Below are positions 1 through 10,729 of a stretch of DNA of 64,000 nt, piece after piece. The notes under the pieces are model-generated. The model saw nothing but the letters and a program-made list of their open reading frames with translations, had not been told where the DNA came from and did no database searches. The DNA lies in NCBI GenBank assembly GCA_902543485.1, contig CACBYP010000005.1:62001-126000 (forward strand), given 5' to 3'. Made by a program: the position numbers and the translations under genes. Source of the DNA: an uncultured Pelagibacteraceae bacterium (GTDB taxonomy: Bacteria > Pseudomonadota > Alphaproteobacteria > Pelagibacterales > Pelagibacteraceae). Positions within the stretch are counted from its first letter, which is position 1. Every line of letters begins with the position of its first letter.

Positions 1-628
1 AGATAAGCATCAAAATATTAAATCTTTTCCACTTGATGTAAATGATAAGGAAAAGTGTAAGTCTGTTTTTGAAAATATAAAAAAGGAACTTGGTGACATC
101 GAAATTTGTTTTTTTTCTACGGGAACTTGGGATCCAAAAAAAGAAAAAGAAATTGATGTAGAGCAAATTGAAAATGTATTTAAAGTAAATTTTTTTGGAA
201 CATTAAATTGTATAAAAGCAGTTGAAACTCATTTTCGAGAAAGAGGAAAAGGTATTATTACCATTGTTTCTTCGATTGCAGGATACAAAGGCTTACCTAA
301 CTCAAGTGGCTATGGACCATCCAAAGCTGCTTTAAGTAATCTTGCTGAAAGTTTACATTTTGATTTTGGAAGATATGGCGTGAGGGTTTGTTTAGTTTCT
401 CCAGGTTTTATCAAAACACCAATGACTGATAAGAATGATTTTAAGATGCCTTTTCTAAAAACTCCAGAATTCTCGGCAGACAAAATTTATGATGGGCTTA
501 TTAATGGTTCTAATTTTGAAATACACTACCCAAAAGAATTAACTTTGATCCTTAAATTTTTAAAAATAATACCTGATCGATTATATTTTTATTTAATACG
601 GAAATTAACTAAATTACAAAAAAAATAA
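1..628 (+). CDS. SDR family NAD(P)-dependent oxidoreductase, 5'-truncated by window edge
   Basis: Frame 2 is open from the window edge into the listed ORF at 380; translation includes NFFGT...IVSSIAGYKGLPNSSGYGPSKAAL (SDR catalytic S and YxxxK). Confidence 0.9.
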   Translation, partial: DKHQNIKSFPLDVNDKEKCKSVFENIKKELGDIEICFFSTGTWDPKKEKEIDVEQIENVFKVNFFGTLNCIKAVETHFRERGKGIITIVSSIAGYKGLPNSSGYGPSKAALSNLAESLHFDFGRYGVRVCLVSPGFIKTPMTDKNDFKMPFLKTPEFSADKIYDGLINGSNFEIHYPKELTLILKFLKIIPDRLYFYLIRKLTKLQKK

Positions 629-630
629 AA

Positions 631-1179
631 TTAATCTTTAACAAACATCACAGTCAACTCTGCAACTTTAATTCCAAATTTTGTCATCTTAGCTCTGTTG
701 ATAGCTACTCTTTCGTCTTGCATAAATATCCAATCATCAAAAGTAATTTTGATATTTTTTCCTTTCACAGGAACTAACAAAACATACTCAAATTTAAATG
801 CTGGGCCATATGAATACCCCCTAGCCTTACCAACTACATCGCCTGCAGTTCCCTCGTAATTATGTTCATCAATTTTATCTATTACCCATTGCCTATTTTG
901 TATTTCACCATCATTCCAAATAAATTTTTCGTCTAATATAAGTTGTTTGCCATCCCACTTACCGTCTAGGTCTGCTGAAAATTGTCTTGTAACTTTACCT
1001 GATCTATTTTGTAGTATACCCCAAGCTTTGACGTTTCCGCTTAAATATTCTTCAATTATTAGTCTTGGTTTTTGATCTTTAAAATCTTCTGGTTTCATAG
1101 ATTGATTATTTATACAGCTTGTAATTAATCCTGTGAAAATTATCAATAAAAATACTTTAAAAAATTTTTTGTTAATCAT
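631..1179 (-). CDS. DUF3833-like putative lipoprotein
   Basis: N-terminal signal with lipobox-like LITSC; family resemblance from memory; 2 bp from the CFA-synthase-like gene. Confidence 0.65.
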   Translation of the reverse strand: MINKKFFKVFLLIIFTGLITSCINNQSMKPEDFKDQKPRLIIEEYLSGNVKAWGILQNRSGKVTRQFSADLDGKWDGKQLILDEKFIWNDGEIQNRQWVIDKIDEHNYEGTAGDVVGKARGYSYGPAFKFEYVLLVPVKGKNIKITFDDWIFMQDERVAINRAKMTKFGIKVAELTVMFVKD

Positions 1180-1180
1180 A

Positions 1181-2362
1181 TTAAATTTTATTTTGCATGG
1201 AAAATTGAATTAAATCTATATTCTTTGATTTAAACCCAGCTTCACAATATGACAAATAAAAATGCCACATACGTTTAAATTTATTATCAAATCCATGTTT
1301 TGAAATCTCTTCCCATTTTTTTAGGAATTCATCTCTCCATATTTTTAAAGTATTGGAATAGTGAGAGCCATATGACTCGTATTTTTTAATTTCTAAACCG
1401 TTGCTACTAGATAAATCATATAATTTTCTTTTTGATGGCAAAAAACCTCCAGGAAATATGTATTTTTGTATAAAGTCTTCTTTGGTTTTATATCTGTCAA
1501 ATAAACTATCATCGATTGTTATCGCTTGTATCGCGGCCCTTCCATTCTCAGATAGATTTTTTTTAATACTTTTAAAATAATTGACTAAATAATTTTGCCC
1601 AACCGCTTCTATCATTTCTATAGATGCGATAGAGTCATATTTGTCTTTTACATCTCTATAATCTTTCAAAAATATATTCACTTTTTCATTCAATCCATTT
1701 TCAAATATTCTTTTTTTTGAAAATTCAAATTGCTCTTTAGAAATTGTTATACAATCTAATTTTACATCATAATTTTTACCCACATATTCAGCAAAGCCGC
1801 CCCAGCCACAGCCAATTTCTAAAATTTTATTTCCTACGTTTGGCTTTATTAATTCTGTAAGCTTTTTATATTTATTTAGTTGAGCAGAAAATAAATCGTC
1901 TTTTTGTTTTTCAAAAATTGCACTTGAATAAGTAAGTGAAGGATCCAACCATAATGAAAAGAAATCATTTCCTAAATCATAATGTTTTGAAATATTTTTC
2001 TTACTTCTACTCTTATTATTTTTTATGAAAATACTCTTTAATTTATTAATCATTGATAAATCAAAAATACCTGAAAATTTATAGACAATTTTTATATTTT
2101 TAGCTGTTATTTCTATTAGATTAGTTAGATTATCTGTTTCAAATTCATTTCGCATGTACGCTTCTGCAAGTCCTACACTTCCCGATTTTATTATTTGAAG
2201 TGTTAAACCAGGTTTGTTAATTTTAATCTTTGCTCTTAATTGTTCACTCTCATTACCAAACTTATATATTTTGCTGTCATGATTTTGAATTTCAAGAAAT
2301 CCATGCTTTATTAGTTTTAGAGAATTAAATACGATTTTATCTGACAAAAGATTAAAATTCAT
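1181..2362 (-). CDS. Cyclopropane-fatty-acyl-phospholipid synthase family SAM methyltransferase
   Basis: SKKNISKHYDLGNDFFSLWLDPSLTYSSAIF and KILEIGCGWGGFAEY motifs typical of CFA synthases. Confidence 0.92.
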   Translation of the reverse strand: MNFNLLSDKIVFNSLKLIKHGFLEIQNHDSKIYKFGNESEQLRAKIKINKPGLTLQIIKSGSVGLAEAYMRNEFETDNLTNLIEITAKNIKIVYKFSGIFDLSMINKLKSIFIKNNKSRSKKNISKHYDLGNDFFSLWLDPSLTYSSAIFEKQKDDLFSAQLNKYKKLTELIKPNVGNKILEIGCGWGGFAEYVGKNYDVKLDCITISKEQFEFSKKRIFENGLNEKVNIFLKDYRDVKDKYDSIASIEMIEAVGQNYLVNYFKSIKKNLSENGRAAIQAITIDDSLFDRYKTKEDFIQKYIFPGGFLPSKRKLYDLSSSNGLEIKKYESYGSHYSNTLKIWRDEFLKKWEEISKHGFDNKFKRMWHFYLSYCEAGFKSKNIDLIQFSMQNKI

Positions 2363-3126
2363 TTTTTTTCAAACGTAATATTATTTTTTATTTTTATGTT
2401 TTTTTTAACTAACTTAACTCCCTTTAACCATAATTTTAATGCTTCAAAATGAATTGCGGCAATAACTTTAAAGGTCATTAAAGGGTGAGAAATATAAGAT
2501 ATAAGCATATTTTTATTGTTAATTTCTTTTGCAACCCCATCTTGTGAAGCATATAACAATTTTCCTTCCTTATCACTTTGATCAATTATTACGGATAACA
2601 TTTTTTCAGGTTTGAGGATTCTAAAATTATATTTACTTTTCATTTCAATAAATGGTGAAACGAAAAACTTCTTCTCGCAGCTATTTGTAATTATTTTTTC
2701 GTCGTTGACTTTAAATATATAAGTATGTTGCTCACCAAATGTATTTTTAACTTCATACAATATAGCTATAATTTTTGAATGATTATCATAAACGAAAAAA
2801 ATACTTAATGGATTAAATACGTAACCAAATATTCTAGGATAACAAAGCAATTTTACCTTTATGTTTTCAAATTGAATGTTGTTTGATTTTAAATTTTCTA
2901 TTACCCAGGCTTTTAAATCACTACCATCTCTAGGTCCGTGATCTTTGTCATAAAAACTTAAAATATTAAAATTATTGTTAGAAAAAATTTTAATTTTTTT
3001 TTGTATCAAATTAATTTCATCAAGATCTAAAAAGAGTGAGAAAACGTTGTATTTAAAAAAGTGATATTTTGGCTTAAATCTTTTATGAATTACTTTACCT
3101 TCGTAAATATTGGAATTTTTAATCAT
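2359..3126 (-). CDS. DUF1365 family protein
   Basis: GKVIHKRFKPKYHFFKYNVFSLFLDLDE, CYPRIFGYVFNPLSIFFVYD; overlaps both neighbouring genes. Confidence 0.85.
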   Translation of the reverse strand: MIKNSNIYEGKVIHKRFKPKYHFFKYNVFSLFLDLDEINLIQKKIKIFSNNNFNILSFYDKDHGPRDGSDLKAWVIENLKSNNIQFENIKVKLLCYPRIFGYVFNPLSIFFVYDNHSKIIAILYEVKNTFGEQHTYIFKVNDEKIITNSCEKKFFVSPFIEMKSKYNFRILKPEKMLSVIIDQSDKEGKLLYASQDGVAKEINNKNMLISYISHPLMTFKVIAAIHFEALKLWLKGVKLVKKNIKIKNNITFEKK

Positions 3127-4357
3127 TTAGGTTTTCAATCATATTAATGGATGATTTTATTCCATCTTCATGAAAACCGTAACCAAAATAACTTCCACAA
3201 AACAATACATTTCTTTTATTTTGTATTTCTTTTAATAATTTTTGATTATTCAAAGCATCTTGATCAAAATAAGGATGGGTAAAAGTAACTTTTTGTAGGA
3301 TTTTTTTTTGATCTATTTCAAAAAAAGGATTTAAGGTTAAGAAAATATTTTTTTCTGTCTTCAGATTTTGTAATAAGTTCAACCAATAAGTTAATGATGT
3401 CTTACTAATATCTGATTTATCAACTGAGGAATTCCATGAAGACCAAACTTTTTTATTGTTTGGCATACATACATCGTCAGTATGTATTACTGCTAGATTG
3501 GATTTATATTTAAAATTTGAAAGTATTTTTTTTTCATCCTCAGTCGGCTCACTCAAAATTTTCAATGCATCGTCTGCATGAGTAGCGATGACAACTTTAT
3601 CATAGTCAAAAAATTCGTTACTAGCACCGTAATATACTTGAACACCAATTTTATTTCTTTTTATCGAACTAATCTTATAATTTTTAAAATATTCTCCACT
3701 TATTTGAGTTAATACTTTCTCTACATAAGTTCTACTTCTGTTGGTGACTGTGTACCATTGTGGTCTATTTTTTAATTTAAAAAGTCCATGATTTTGAAAA
3801 AATTTTAAAAAAAATTTAATTGGCATTTGATTTGCTTCTACTGGGGGCATTGACCAGATAGCAGAAACCATTGGGATTAGATGAAAATTAATAAAATTTT
3901 TTGACCATTTATTTTTTTCAAGAAATTCACCAAGAGTAATCTCTTCATTTAAACTTTTAATTTGATCACACTTTTTGTAGAAATTTATAATATCAAAAAA
4001 CATTTTTAAAAATTTTAAATTAAAAAGATTAGCTTTATTTGCAAAAATTCCGTTTAAACCTCTACCACAATATTCATAATTTGTATCTTTTACAGAAACA
4101 GAAAATGACATATCGCTTTTTTCAATTTCAATTTTTAATTCGTAAAAAAAATTTATGAGATTTGGATAAGTTTCATGATTAAAAACAATAAAGCCAATAT
4201 CTACAGGAACTTTTTTACCATTAATTAAAGTATCTAAAGTATATGAATGACCACCAAAATGATCTTCGCTTTCGAATAAATCAACATGATGTTTTTTGGA
4301 AAGCTTTTGTGCTGCTGATAAACCAGAGATTCCTGATCCGATTACTGCAATTCGCAT
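3119..4357 (-). CDS. FAD-dependent amine-oxidase-like NAD(P)-binding protein
   Basis: N-terminal MRIAVIGSGISGLSAAQKLS Rossmann GxGxxG and ESEDHFGGHSYTLD. Confidence 0.88.
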   Translation of the reverse strand: MRIAVIGSGISGLSAAQKLSKKHHVDLFESEDHFGGHSYTLDTLINGKKVPVDIGFIVFNHETYPNLINFFYELKIEIEKSDMSFSVSVKDTNYEYCGRGLNGIFANKANLFNLKFLKMFFDIINFYKKCDQIKSLNEEITLGEFLEKNKWSKNFINFHLIPMVSAIWSMPPVEANQMPIKFFLKFFQNHGLFKLKNRPQWYTVTNRSRTYVEKVLTQISGEYFKNYKISSIKRNKIGVQVYYGASNEFFDYDKVVIATHADDALKILSEPTEDEKKILSNFKYKSNLAVIHTDDVCMPNNKKVWSSWNSSVDKSDISKTSLTYWLNLLQNLKTEKNIFLTLNPFFEIDQKKILQKVTFTHPYFDQDALNNQKLLKEIQNKRNVLFCGSYFGYGFHEDGIKSSINMIENLND

Positions 4358-4362
4358 TAAGG

Positions 4363-7233
4363 CTATGCTGCGTCTTCTTTAAACTCATCCATACTTGGAC
4401 ATGTGCAGAATATATTTTTATCTCCATAAACATTGTCTACCCGAGCAACTGGAGGCCAAAATTTGTTTTGTTTTAAAAAACTTGCAGGATATGCTGCTTC
4501 TTCTCTTGAATATTTATGTTCCCATACATCTGATGATAATTCAGTATCAGTGTGAGGAGCGTTTTTAATTGGATTATCAATTTTATCAAATTCACCTGAT
4601 TTAATTTTTTCAATTTCTTGTTTAATCTTAATTAAAGTGTCACAAAATCTGTCTATTTCTGATAAACCTTCGCTTTCAGTTGGCTCTATCATCATAGTGC
4701 CAGCTACAGGCCATGACATAGTTGGTGCGTGAAATCCAAAATCTATCATTCTTTTTGCAATATCTTCTTCAGTTACCCCTGTTTCAGATTTAATATTTCT
4801 AATATCAATTATGCACTCGTGTGCAACATTGCCATTTGCACCTTTGTACAAAATAGGAAAGTGATCTTTAAGTCTATGTGCAATATAATTTGCGTTTAAA
4901 ATTGCAACTTGAGTAGCAAGCTTTAATCCTTCTGATCCCATCATTTTAATATACATCCAAGAGATTGATAGAATACTTGAACTACCCCAAGGAGCTGCTG
5001 ATACTGCTCCAATTCCACTTGTTGGTCCGCAATCTTTTATTACTGGATGATTAGGCAGATAAACTTGTAAATGTTTTTTACAAGCTATAGGTCCCATTCC
5101 AGGTCCACCACCACCGTGAGGAATACAAAATGTTTTATGCAGATTAATATGACAAACATCTGGACCAAAATTTCCAGGCTTTGCAACTCCAACAAGGGCA
5201 TTTAAATTTGCTCCATCCATATAGACCTGTCCACCATGTTTATGAACTAACTCACAAATATCAGTTATTTTTTCCTCAAATACTCCATGGGTAGATGGGT
5301 AAGTTACCATTAAAGCTGCAAGATTTTCTGAATGTTGCTCTACTTTTTTCTTTAAATCATCGAAATCTACATTTCCCTCTTTATCACAATTAACAACAAC
5401 GACTTTCATTCCAACCATTTGTGCGCTTGCTGGATTTGTACCATGTGCCGAACTTGGGATTAAACATATATTACGATGAGCATCATCTCTATCTAAGTGG
5501 TACTTTCTTATAACCATTAGACCTGCATATTCTCCTTGAGCGCCTGCATTAGGTTGTAGAGAAACACCAGAAAATCCTGTTATAGATCTTAACCAATTTT
5601 TTAAATCAGTAAACAAATCTCTAAAACCTTCCATTTGTTCAACTGGAACAAAAGGATGAGGTTCTGCAAATTCTTTCCAAGAAATCGGGATCATTTCAGC
5701 GGCAGCATTTAACTTCATTGTGCACGAACCAAGTGCTATCATAGTTCTATTCAATGCTATATCCTTATCCTCTAACTTTTTAAGATATCTAAGCATTTCA
5801 GTTTCTGAATGATATAAGTTAAAAATTGGATGCTCTAAATATTTTGAAGTTCTTAGTAAATTTTTTGGTAAATTAGGTAATTTAACTGAAGGATCCTCTT
5901 TTTTTATTGATTCTGCAGCATTAAAAATTTTTAATAATTGATTTACTCTATAAACGTTCTTTCTTTCATCGAAAGAGACAGCAAGCATTTCAGAATTTAC
6001 TTTTCGTATATTAACTTTCTGATTTAGTGCATTTTTATAAATTTGATCAGTCTTTTCTTTGGTAATAATTGTAACAGTATCAAAAAAATAATCAGAATAA
6101 ATTTCATAACCTGACTGTTTTATTTTATCAGCAAAACTTTTTGCTAATTGAGAAACTCTTTCAGAAATATTTTTAATTCCCTCTGGACCATGATAAATAG
6201 CATATGCTGCTGAAACAATTGCTAATAAAGCTTGTGCAGTACAAATATTGCTTGTCGCCTTATCTCTTCTGATGTGTTGCTCTCTAGTTTGTAGAGATAA
6301 TCTGTATGCCTTGTTACCATGTCTGTCAACTGACACACCAACAATTCTACCAGGCATCGATCTCTTATACTCGTCTTTAGTTGCAAAAAATGCTGCATGA
6401 GGTCCTCCATACCCCATCGGTATTCCAAATCGCTGAGAGCTTCCAACTGCTATATCAGCACCAAGTTCTCTTGGTGTTTTTAATTTTGCTAATGCTAATA
6501 AATCACAAGCTAATACAGCCTTACCGTTTTTTTTATGAATTTTGCTAATTGCTTCACTAGGATCTTTAATATCTCCTAAAGTTCCAGGATATTGTAAAAT
6601 TCCACAAACTAAATCCTCTTTTAATTGATCTAAAACTTCATCTTCTTTCCCAACTAAAACTTTTAAACCCATTGGTTCAGCTCTAGTTTGAATTACATTT
6701 ATTGTTTGAGGATGGCAATCCTCAGATACAAAAACTAAATTACTATCTTTTTTATTTAATCTATGACTAAGACCCATGGCTTCTGCTGCTGCTGTACCTT
6801 CGTCCAATAAAGAAGCATTAGCAATATCCATACCAGTAAAATCAACAATCATTTGTTGAAAGTTTAATAACATCTCAAGTCTTCCTTGAGCTACTTCAGG
6901 TTGATAAGGTGTATATGATGTATACCAACCTGGATTTTCTAAAATATTTCTTAAAATTACATATGGCGTATAAGTTCCATAATAACCCATTCCAATAAAG
7001 TTTGAGTAAACATGATTTTTTTTTGAAATTGCTCTTAATTTTCTTAAAGCCTCATATTCTGAATTAGACTCTCCGATATTAAGCTCACCTTTAAACATTA
7101 TTTTTTCTGGAACAGTGTTATTCATTAAATCATCTATTGATTGATAATTTAATTCTTTTAACATTTTTGATTGGTCTTCTTTAGAAGGTCCAATGTGTCT
7201 TTTTATAAAATCTTTTTCTGAATTTGGTAACAT
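4363..7233 (-). CDS. gcvP: Glycine dehydrogenase (decarboxylating), P-protein
   Basis: 956 aa; N-terminal FIKRHIGPS, PLP site motif HINLHKTFCIPHGGGGPGMGPI; followed by H and T proteins. Confidence 0.97.
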   Translation of the reverse strand: MLPNSEKDFIKRHIGPSKEDQSKMLKELNYQSIDDLMNNTVPEKIMFKGELNIGESNSEYEALRKLRAISKKNHVYSNFIGMGYYGTYTPYVILRNILENPGWYTSYTPYQPEVAQGRLEMLLNFQQMIVDFTGMDIANASLLDEGTAAAEAMGLSHRLNKKDSNLVFVSEDCHPQTINVIQTRAEPMGLKVLVGKEDEVLDQLKEDLVCGILQYPGTLGDIKDPSEAISKIHKKNGKAVLACDLLALAKLKTPRELGADIAVGSSQRFGIPMGYGGPHAAFFATKDEYKRSMPGRIVGVSVDRHGNKAYRLSLQTREQHIRRDKATSNICTAQALLAIVSAAYAIYHGPEGIKNISERVSQLAKSFADKIKQSGYEIYSDYFFDTVTIITKEKTDQIYKNALNQKVNIRKVNSEMLAVSFDERKNVYRVNQLLKIFNAAESIKKEDPSVKLPNLPKNLLRTSKYLEHPIFNLYHSETEMLRYLKKLEDKDIALNRTMIALGSCTMKLNAAAEMIPISWKEFAEPHPFVPVEQMEGFRDLFTDLKNWLRSITGFSGVSLQPNAGAQGEYAGLMVIRKYHLDRDDAHRNICLIPSSAHGTNPASAQMVGMKVVVVNCDKEGNVDFDDLKKKVEQHSENLAALMVTYPSTHGVFEEKITDICELVHKHGGQVYMDGANLNALVGVAKPGNFGPDVCHINLHKTFCIPHGGGGPGMGPIACKKHLQVYLPNHPVIKDCGPTSGIGAVSAAPWGSSSILSISWMYIKMMGSEGLKLATQVAILNANYIAHRLKDHFPILYKGANGNVAHECIIDIRNIKSETGVTEEDIAKRMIDFGFHAPTMSWPVAGTMMIEPTESEGLSEIDRFCDTLIKIKQEIEKIKSGEFDKIDNPIKNAPHTDTELSSDVWEHKYSREEAAYPASFLKQNKFWPPVARVDNVYGDKNIFCTCPSMDEFKEDAA

Positions 7234-7613
7234 TATGCTGATGACTCCTTTGCAAATTTTTCATATTCTTCTTTACTCATAAGACTATCCATTTCAGATT
7301 TATCTTTTATTTTAAGTTTAAAAAACCACGCAGACTCCTCTGGGTCTTCATTTATTTTTGATGGATCATCAACTATCATTTGATTTGTATCTATTACTTC
7401 TCCACTAACAGGAGTGTAAACATCGCTAGCAGCTTTCGTTGACTCAACCACTCCAGCAGTTCCATCTTTATCAACATTTGAACCTTTCTCTGGGAGTTCT
7501 GCAAATACTATATCGCCAAGCATTTCTGTTGCATGCTTAGTTATTCCAATTGTAGCTTCTTCTCCATCTAGTTTAATCCACTCATGTTCTTTTGAATATT
7601 TAACTTCAGACAT
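7233..7613 (-). CDS. gcvH: Glycine cleavage system H protein
   Basis: [24 protein letters not shown] and lipoyl-lysine motif [17 protein letters not shown]. Confidence 0.97.
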   Translation of the reverse strand: MSEVKYSKEHEWIKLDGEEATIGITKHATEMLGDIVFAELPEKGSNVDKDGTAGVVESTKAASDVYTPVSGEVIDTNQMIVDDPSKINEDPEESAWFFKLKIKDKSEMDSLMSKEEYEKFAKESSA

Positions 7614-8712
7614 TAATTTCCCCTTTTACGTAATTTTTTTTATAAAACGGTAAGTTGCAAATATTTGCAGGAATTTTTTTTCCTCTAACTTCAAGAAATA
7701 TTTTTGTATTTACAGTTGAATAACTATTATCGACATATCCCATTGCTATTGGATGTTCAACGCTAGGTCCAAATGTGCCACTTGTTACTTTTCCAATTTC
7801 TTGATTTTTATCATTGTAAATTTTGGTATTTCCTCTAGCAATTACTTTGCTGTCTGGTTTTATGCCAACTCTCAATTTTTTTACTCCGCTTTGAAATTGG
7901 TTTTTTAAAACTTCTGATCCAACAAATTCAGTCTCAATTCTGCTCTTGGGTATTGCCCATTTTAGATTAGCTTCGATAGGACTTGTATCGTTGTCTAAAT
8001 CATTTCCATACAAGCAGAGTCCAGCTTCCATTCTTAATGTATCTCTTGCTCCTAAACCAATCAATTTAGATCCATTTTCTATCAAACTTTCTACAAAAGT
8101 TTCTGTATCACTATGTTTTATAGAAATTTCAAATCCATCCTCACCAGTATATCCTGATCTAGTTATGTATACTTTTTTATTGTTATAGATATAGTTGTTC
8201 CCGTTCATAAATTTTAGACTATTACAACCAGGTATAACTTTATTTAAAACATTTTTTGCTTCGGGGCCCTGTAATGCAATTAATGACAATGACTCGTCAA
8301 GATTTAATTTATATTGATTATCAAGCTTAGATTTTATTACTTCATAATCATTATACTTGCATGCAGCATTTAAGATAATTAAAAATCCATCAGATGTTTT
8401 GGTAATTATCAGATCGTCCTGAATTCCTCCTTTGTTATTCATTAAAAATGAATACTTACTTTGATTAGTTTTCAATTTTTTCAAATCTGCAGGAAAAATC
8501 TTCTCAAGATCATTTGTAAGATCATCACCACCCGATATAAATAATTGACCCATATGAGAAACATCAAAAATACCAGAGTGTGAACGTGTGTATTTATGCT
8601 CTTGTATAATTCCATCTTTATATTGGATGGGCATTTGATATCCAGCAAACTCTACAAGCTTTGCGCCGTACTTGATGTGGAGATTATTTAACGATGTTTT
8701 TTTTATACTCAT
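7606..8712 (-). CDS. gcvT: Aminomethyltransferase (glycine cleavage T protein)
   Basis: [39 protein letters not shown] motifs. Confidence 0.97.
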   Translation of the reverse strand: MSIKKTSLNNLHIKYGAKLVEFAGYQMPIQYKDGIIQEHKYTRSHSGIFDVSHMGQLFISGGDDLTNDLEKIFPADLKKLKTNQSKYSFLMNNKGGIQDDLIITKTSDGFLIILNAACKYNDYEVIKSKLDNQYKLNLDESLSLIALQGPEAKNVLNKVIPGCNSLKFMNGNNYIYNNKKVYITRSGYTGEDGFEISIKHSDTETFVESLIENGSKLIGLGARDTLRMEAGLCLYGNDLDNDTSPIEANLKWAIPKSRIETEFVGSEVLKNQFQSGVKKLRVGIKPDSKVIARGNTKIYNDKNQEIGKVTSGTFGPSVEHPIAMGYVDNSYSTVNTKIFLEVRGKKIPANICNLPFYKKNYVKGEINV

Positions 8713-8730
8713 ATTAACTCTTTATGCCCC

Positions 8731-8865
8731 CTCTGTCTTTTTGCCTGAGAGATTTGCTCCTTCGGCGAGAATAATTCTCTTTCCAGAGTTAATATGTACG
8801 GTCCATTTGCCTGAGAGTTTCCGGGGTGGTTGCTCCTTCGGCGCTACAAAAGTAGTCTCTCCCGT
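8731..8865 (-). promoter_or_regulatory. Tandem glycine riboswitch (two aptamers) in the gcvT leader
   Basis: On the minus strand the core GCCGAAGGAGCAA ... CTCTCAGGCAAA occurs twice: aptamer 1 about 8865-8798, aptamer 2 about 8788-8731, separated by a 9-nt linker directly upstream of gcvT. P1 helices ACGG/CCGT and CTCTG/CAGAG are visible. Confidence 0.96.
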
Positions 8866-8903
8866 ATAAATTCTTATAACATAACTAATATAAATTTATA
8901 GCT

Positions 8904-9776
8904 CTAATTTGTTGCACTTTTTTTTTTCATAAGTGAAAGAAATTGTATTAAAACTGCAAATATCACTATTAAACCACCAATTAAAACGCTGGTTGGAGGA
9001 TTTTCATTTATAAACATCCACGCCCAAAAAGGTCCTAAAACTGCCTCTGATAACATTATGATTCCAACTAAGGCTGAAGGTGTAGATCTTGCACCAATTG
9101 TAATAAAAATAAAACCAAAACCAAGTTGGAAAAAACCAGCTAAAAATCCCAAAAAAATATCATTTAAAGATATAAAGATTGTTTTAGACATAAAATATCC
9201 AATGATCAAGGCAATAACGCCTGCAATAAATTGTAATGGAACCATATCTACACTTGGAAATTTTCTAACTATTAAAATTAATGTTGCGAATGATATTGGC
9301 ATAATAAAAGCAGCAATATTTCCACTAATTTGTCCAACTGTTAATGAGCTTCCAACCATCAAAATTATTCCTGAAATTGCTAAAACTATAGAAGTTAATG
9401 TTATTAAGTTTACTTTTTCTTTTAAAAAAATATATCCAAAGATTGCTAAAAATAATGTTTGGGTTTGAATTATAAAATTAGTATTTGCTACAGTAGTATT
9501 ATACATAGCAAAAACATAACCACTAAAGCCACAGGCAAGTATAATGCCTCCAATAAGACCAGGGAATCCAGATTTATAAAATGCTGAAATAAAATTTTGC
9601 TTATAACTAATAATTAGAAAGATCAGAACTACAATTATAAAAAAAACTGATCTCCAAAATAGAATCTGCCATAGAGTGGAACCTTCGAAAGATTTGACTA
9701 TCAACCCTCCAAAACTTAAACTGAAAGCACCAAAAAAAATCAAAAGCGGCCCTGGTAATTTTGTAATTAAATTCAT
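8904..9776 (-). CDS. EamA/DMT family transporter
   Basis: About ten hydrophobic segments, two EamA-like repeats; 4-bp overlap with the upstream pxpC. Confidence 0.88.
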   Translation of the reverse strand: MNLITKLPGPLLIFFGAFSLSFGGLIVKSFEGSTLWQILFWRSVFFIIVVLIFLIISYKQNFISAFYKSGFPGLIGGIILACGFSGYVFAMYNTTVANTNFIIQTQTLFLAIFGYIFLKEKVNLITLTSIVLAISGIILMVGSSLTVGQISGNIAAFIMPISFATLILIVRKFPSVDMVPLQFIAGVIALIIGYFMSKTIFISLNDIFLGFLAGFFQLGFGFIFITIGARSTPSALVGIIMLSEAVLGPFWAWMFINENPPTSVLIGGLIVIFAVLIQFLSLMKKKSATN

Positions 9777-10729
9777 TTAATTTGAAAAATAAGATTATTA
9801 GTCTCCATCTGATAAAGTTTATATAATGTTTCAGCATCCTCTAAGCTTACATCTTTAAATTTAATATTAGATCCTGGTGTTAATTGTACCAGTCGATCAT
9901 AGTCAGCAGATATGACAGTTGCAATCTTCGGATATCCACCAATAGTTCCGTGATCTGATAACATAATTATTGGATCTCCAGCAGATGTTATTTGAATTAC
10001 ACCTTTTACCAAACCTTCAGATTTTATATTAGGATCAACAATATTTTCAATTTTTGGACCTTGTAATCTCATACCCATCCTATCTGAAAGTTTTGTAATT
10101 TTAAAACTTTCTTTAAAGAATTTATTTTGTGAAGACTCAGAAAAATAATCATAGTTTGTGCCTTTAATGACCCTTATATTTTCAATAGTGCTACCTAAAT
10201 AATCAAGTTTTCTTTTGTTAAAAGAATTATTAATATCAATTATTTCAATTTCTAAATCTTTAGAAAATTTATTCCCGTTATTTGGTCCAATTTGAGCTTG
10301 TGTATTTATTGAACAGCTTCCCCAATAATAATCAACACTAAAAGTTCCATTAATCGAAAAATATCCATAAACAGACTTGTTGGTTGAATGTATATCGACT
10401 TCATCACCATTTTTTAACAAATAACATTGGTAGGAATTACCATCAATAACACCCTCTTTTGTTATAATTTTAAATGATACATTTCCAGAAATACAAAAAA
10501 AAATATCTTTTCCAAAATACTTCAAATGCGGGCCTTGATAAGCAAATTCTATTACAGGTGAATTGTAATCATTTTGTAGAAGTGAGTTTAACAATTGAAA
10601 ATTTCTTTTATCCATCGCTCCACTAAAAGGAATGCCAATATGGTATAAATTATTTCTTCCTAAGTCTTGATATGTGGTGTTAATACCAGCTCTTAAAATT
10701 TTAAAGTAGTTTCTATCTTTTGATTTCAT
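9773..10729 (-). CDS. pxpC: 5-oxoprolinase subunit C / biotin-dependent carboxyltransferase-like (KipA/AHS2)
   Basis: ILRAGINTTYQDLGR, GIPFSGAMDKRNFQLLNSLL, MGMRLQGP, SEGLVKGVIQITSAGDPIIMLSDHGTIGGYPKIATV. Confidence 0.92.
   Translation of the reverse strand: MKSKDRNYFKILRAGINTTYQDLGRNNLYHIGIPFSGAMDKRNFQLLNSLLQNDYNSPVIEFAYQGPHLKYFGKDIFFCISGNVSFKIITKEGVIDGNSYQCYLLKNGDEVDIHSTNKSVYGYFSINGTFSVDYYWGSCSINTQAQIGPNNGNKFSKDLEIEIIDINNSFNKRKLDYLGSTIENIRVIKGTNYDYFSESSQNKFFKESFKITKLSDRMGMRLQGPKIENIVDPNIKSEGLVKGVIQITSAGDPIIMLSDHGTIGGYPKIATVISADYDRLVQLTPGSNIKFKDVSLEDAETLYKLYQMETNNLIFQIK

Noticed and set aside
8672-8869. ORF of 65 aa on the plus strand
   Set aside because: Antisense to the gcvT start and the glycine riboswitch; no homology; a by-product of the structured RNA sequence.
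9058-9468. 136-aa plus-strand ORF
   Set aside because: Antisense shadow of the EamA transporter gene.
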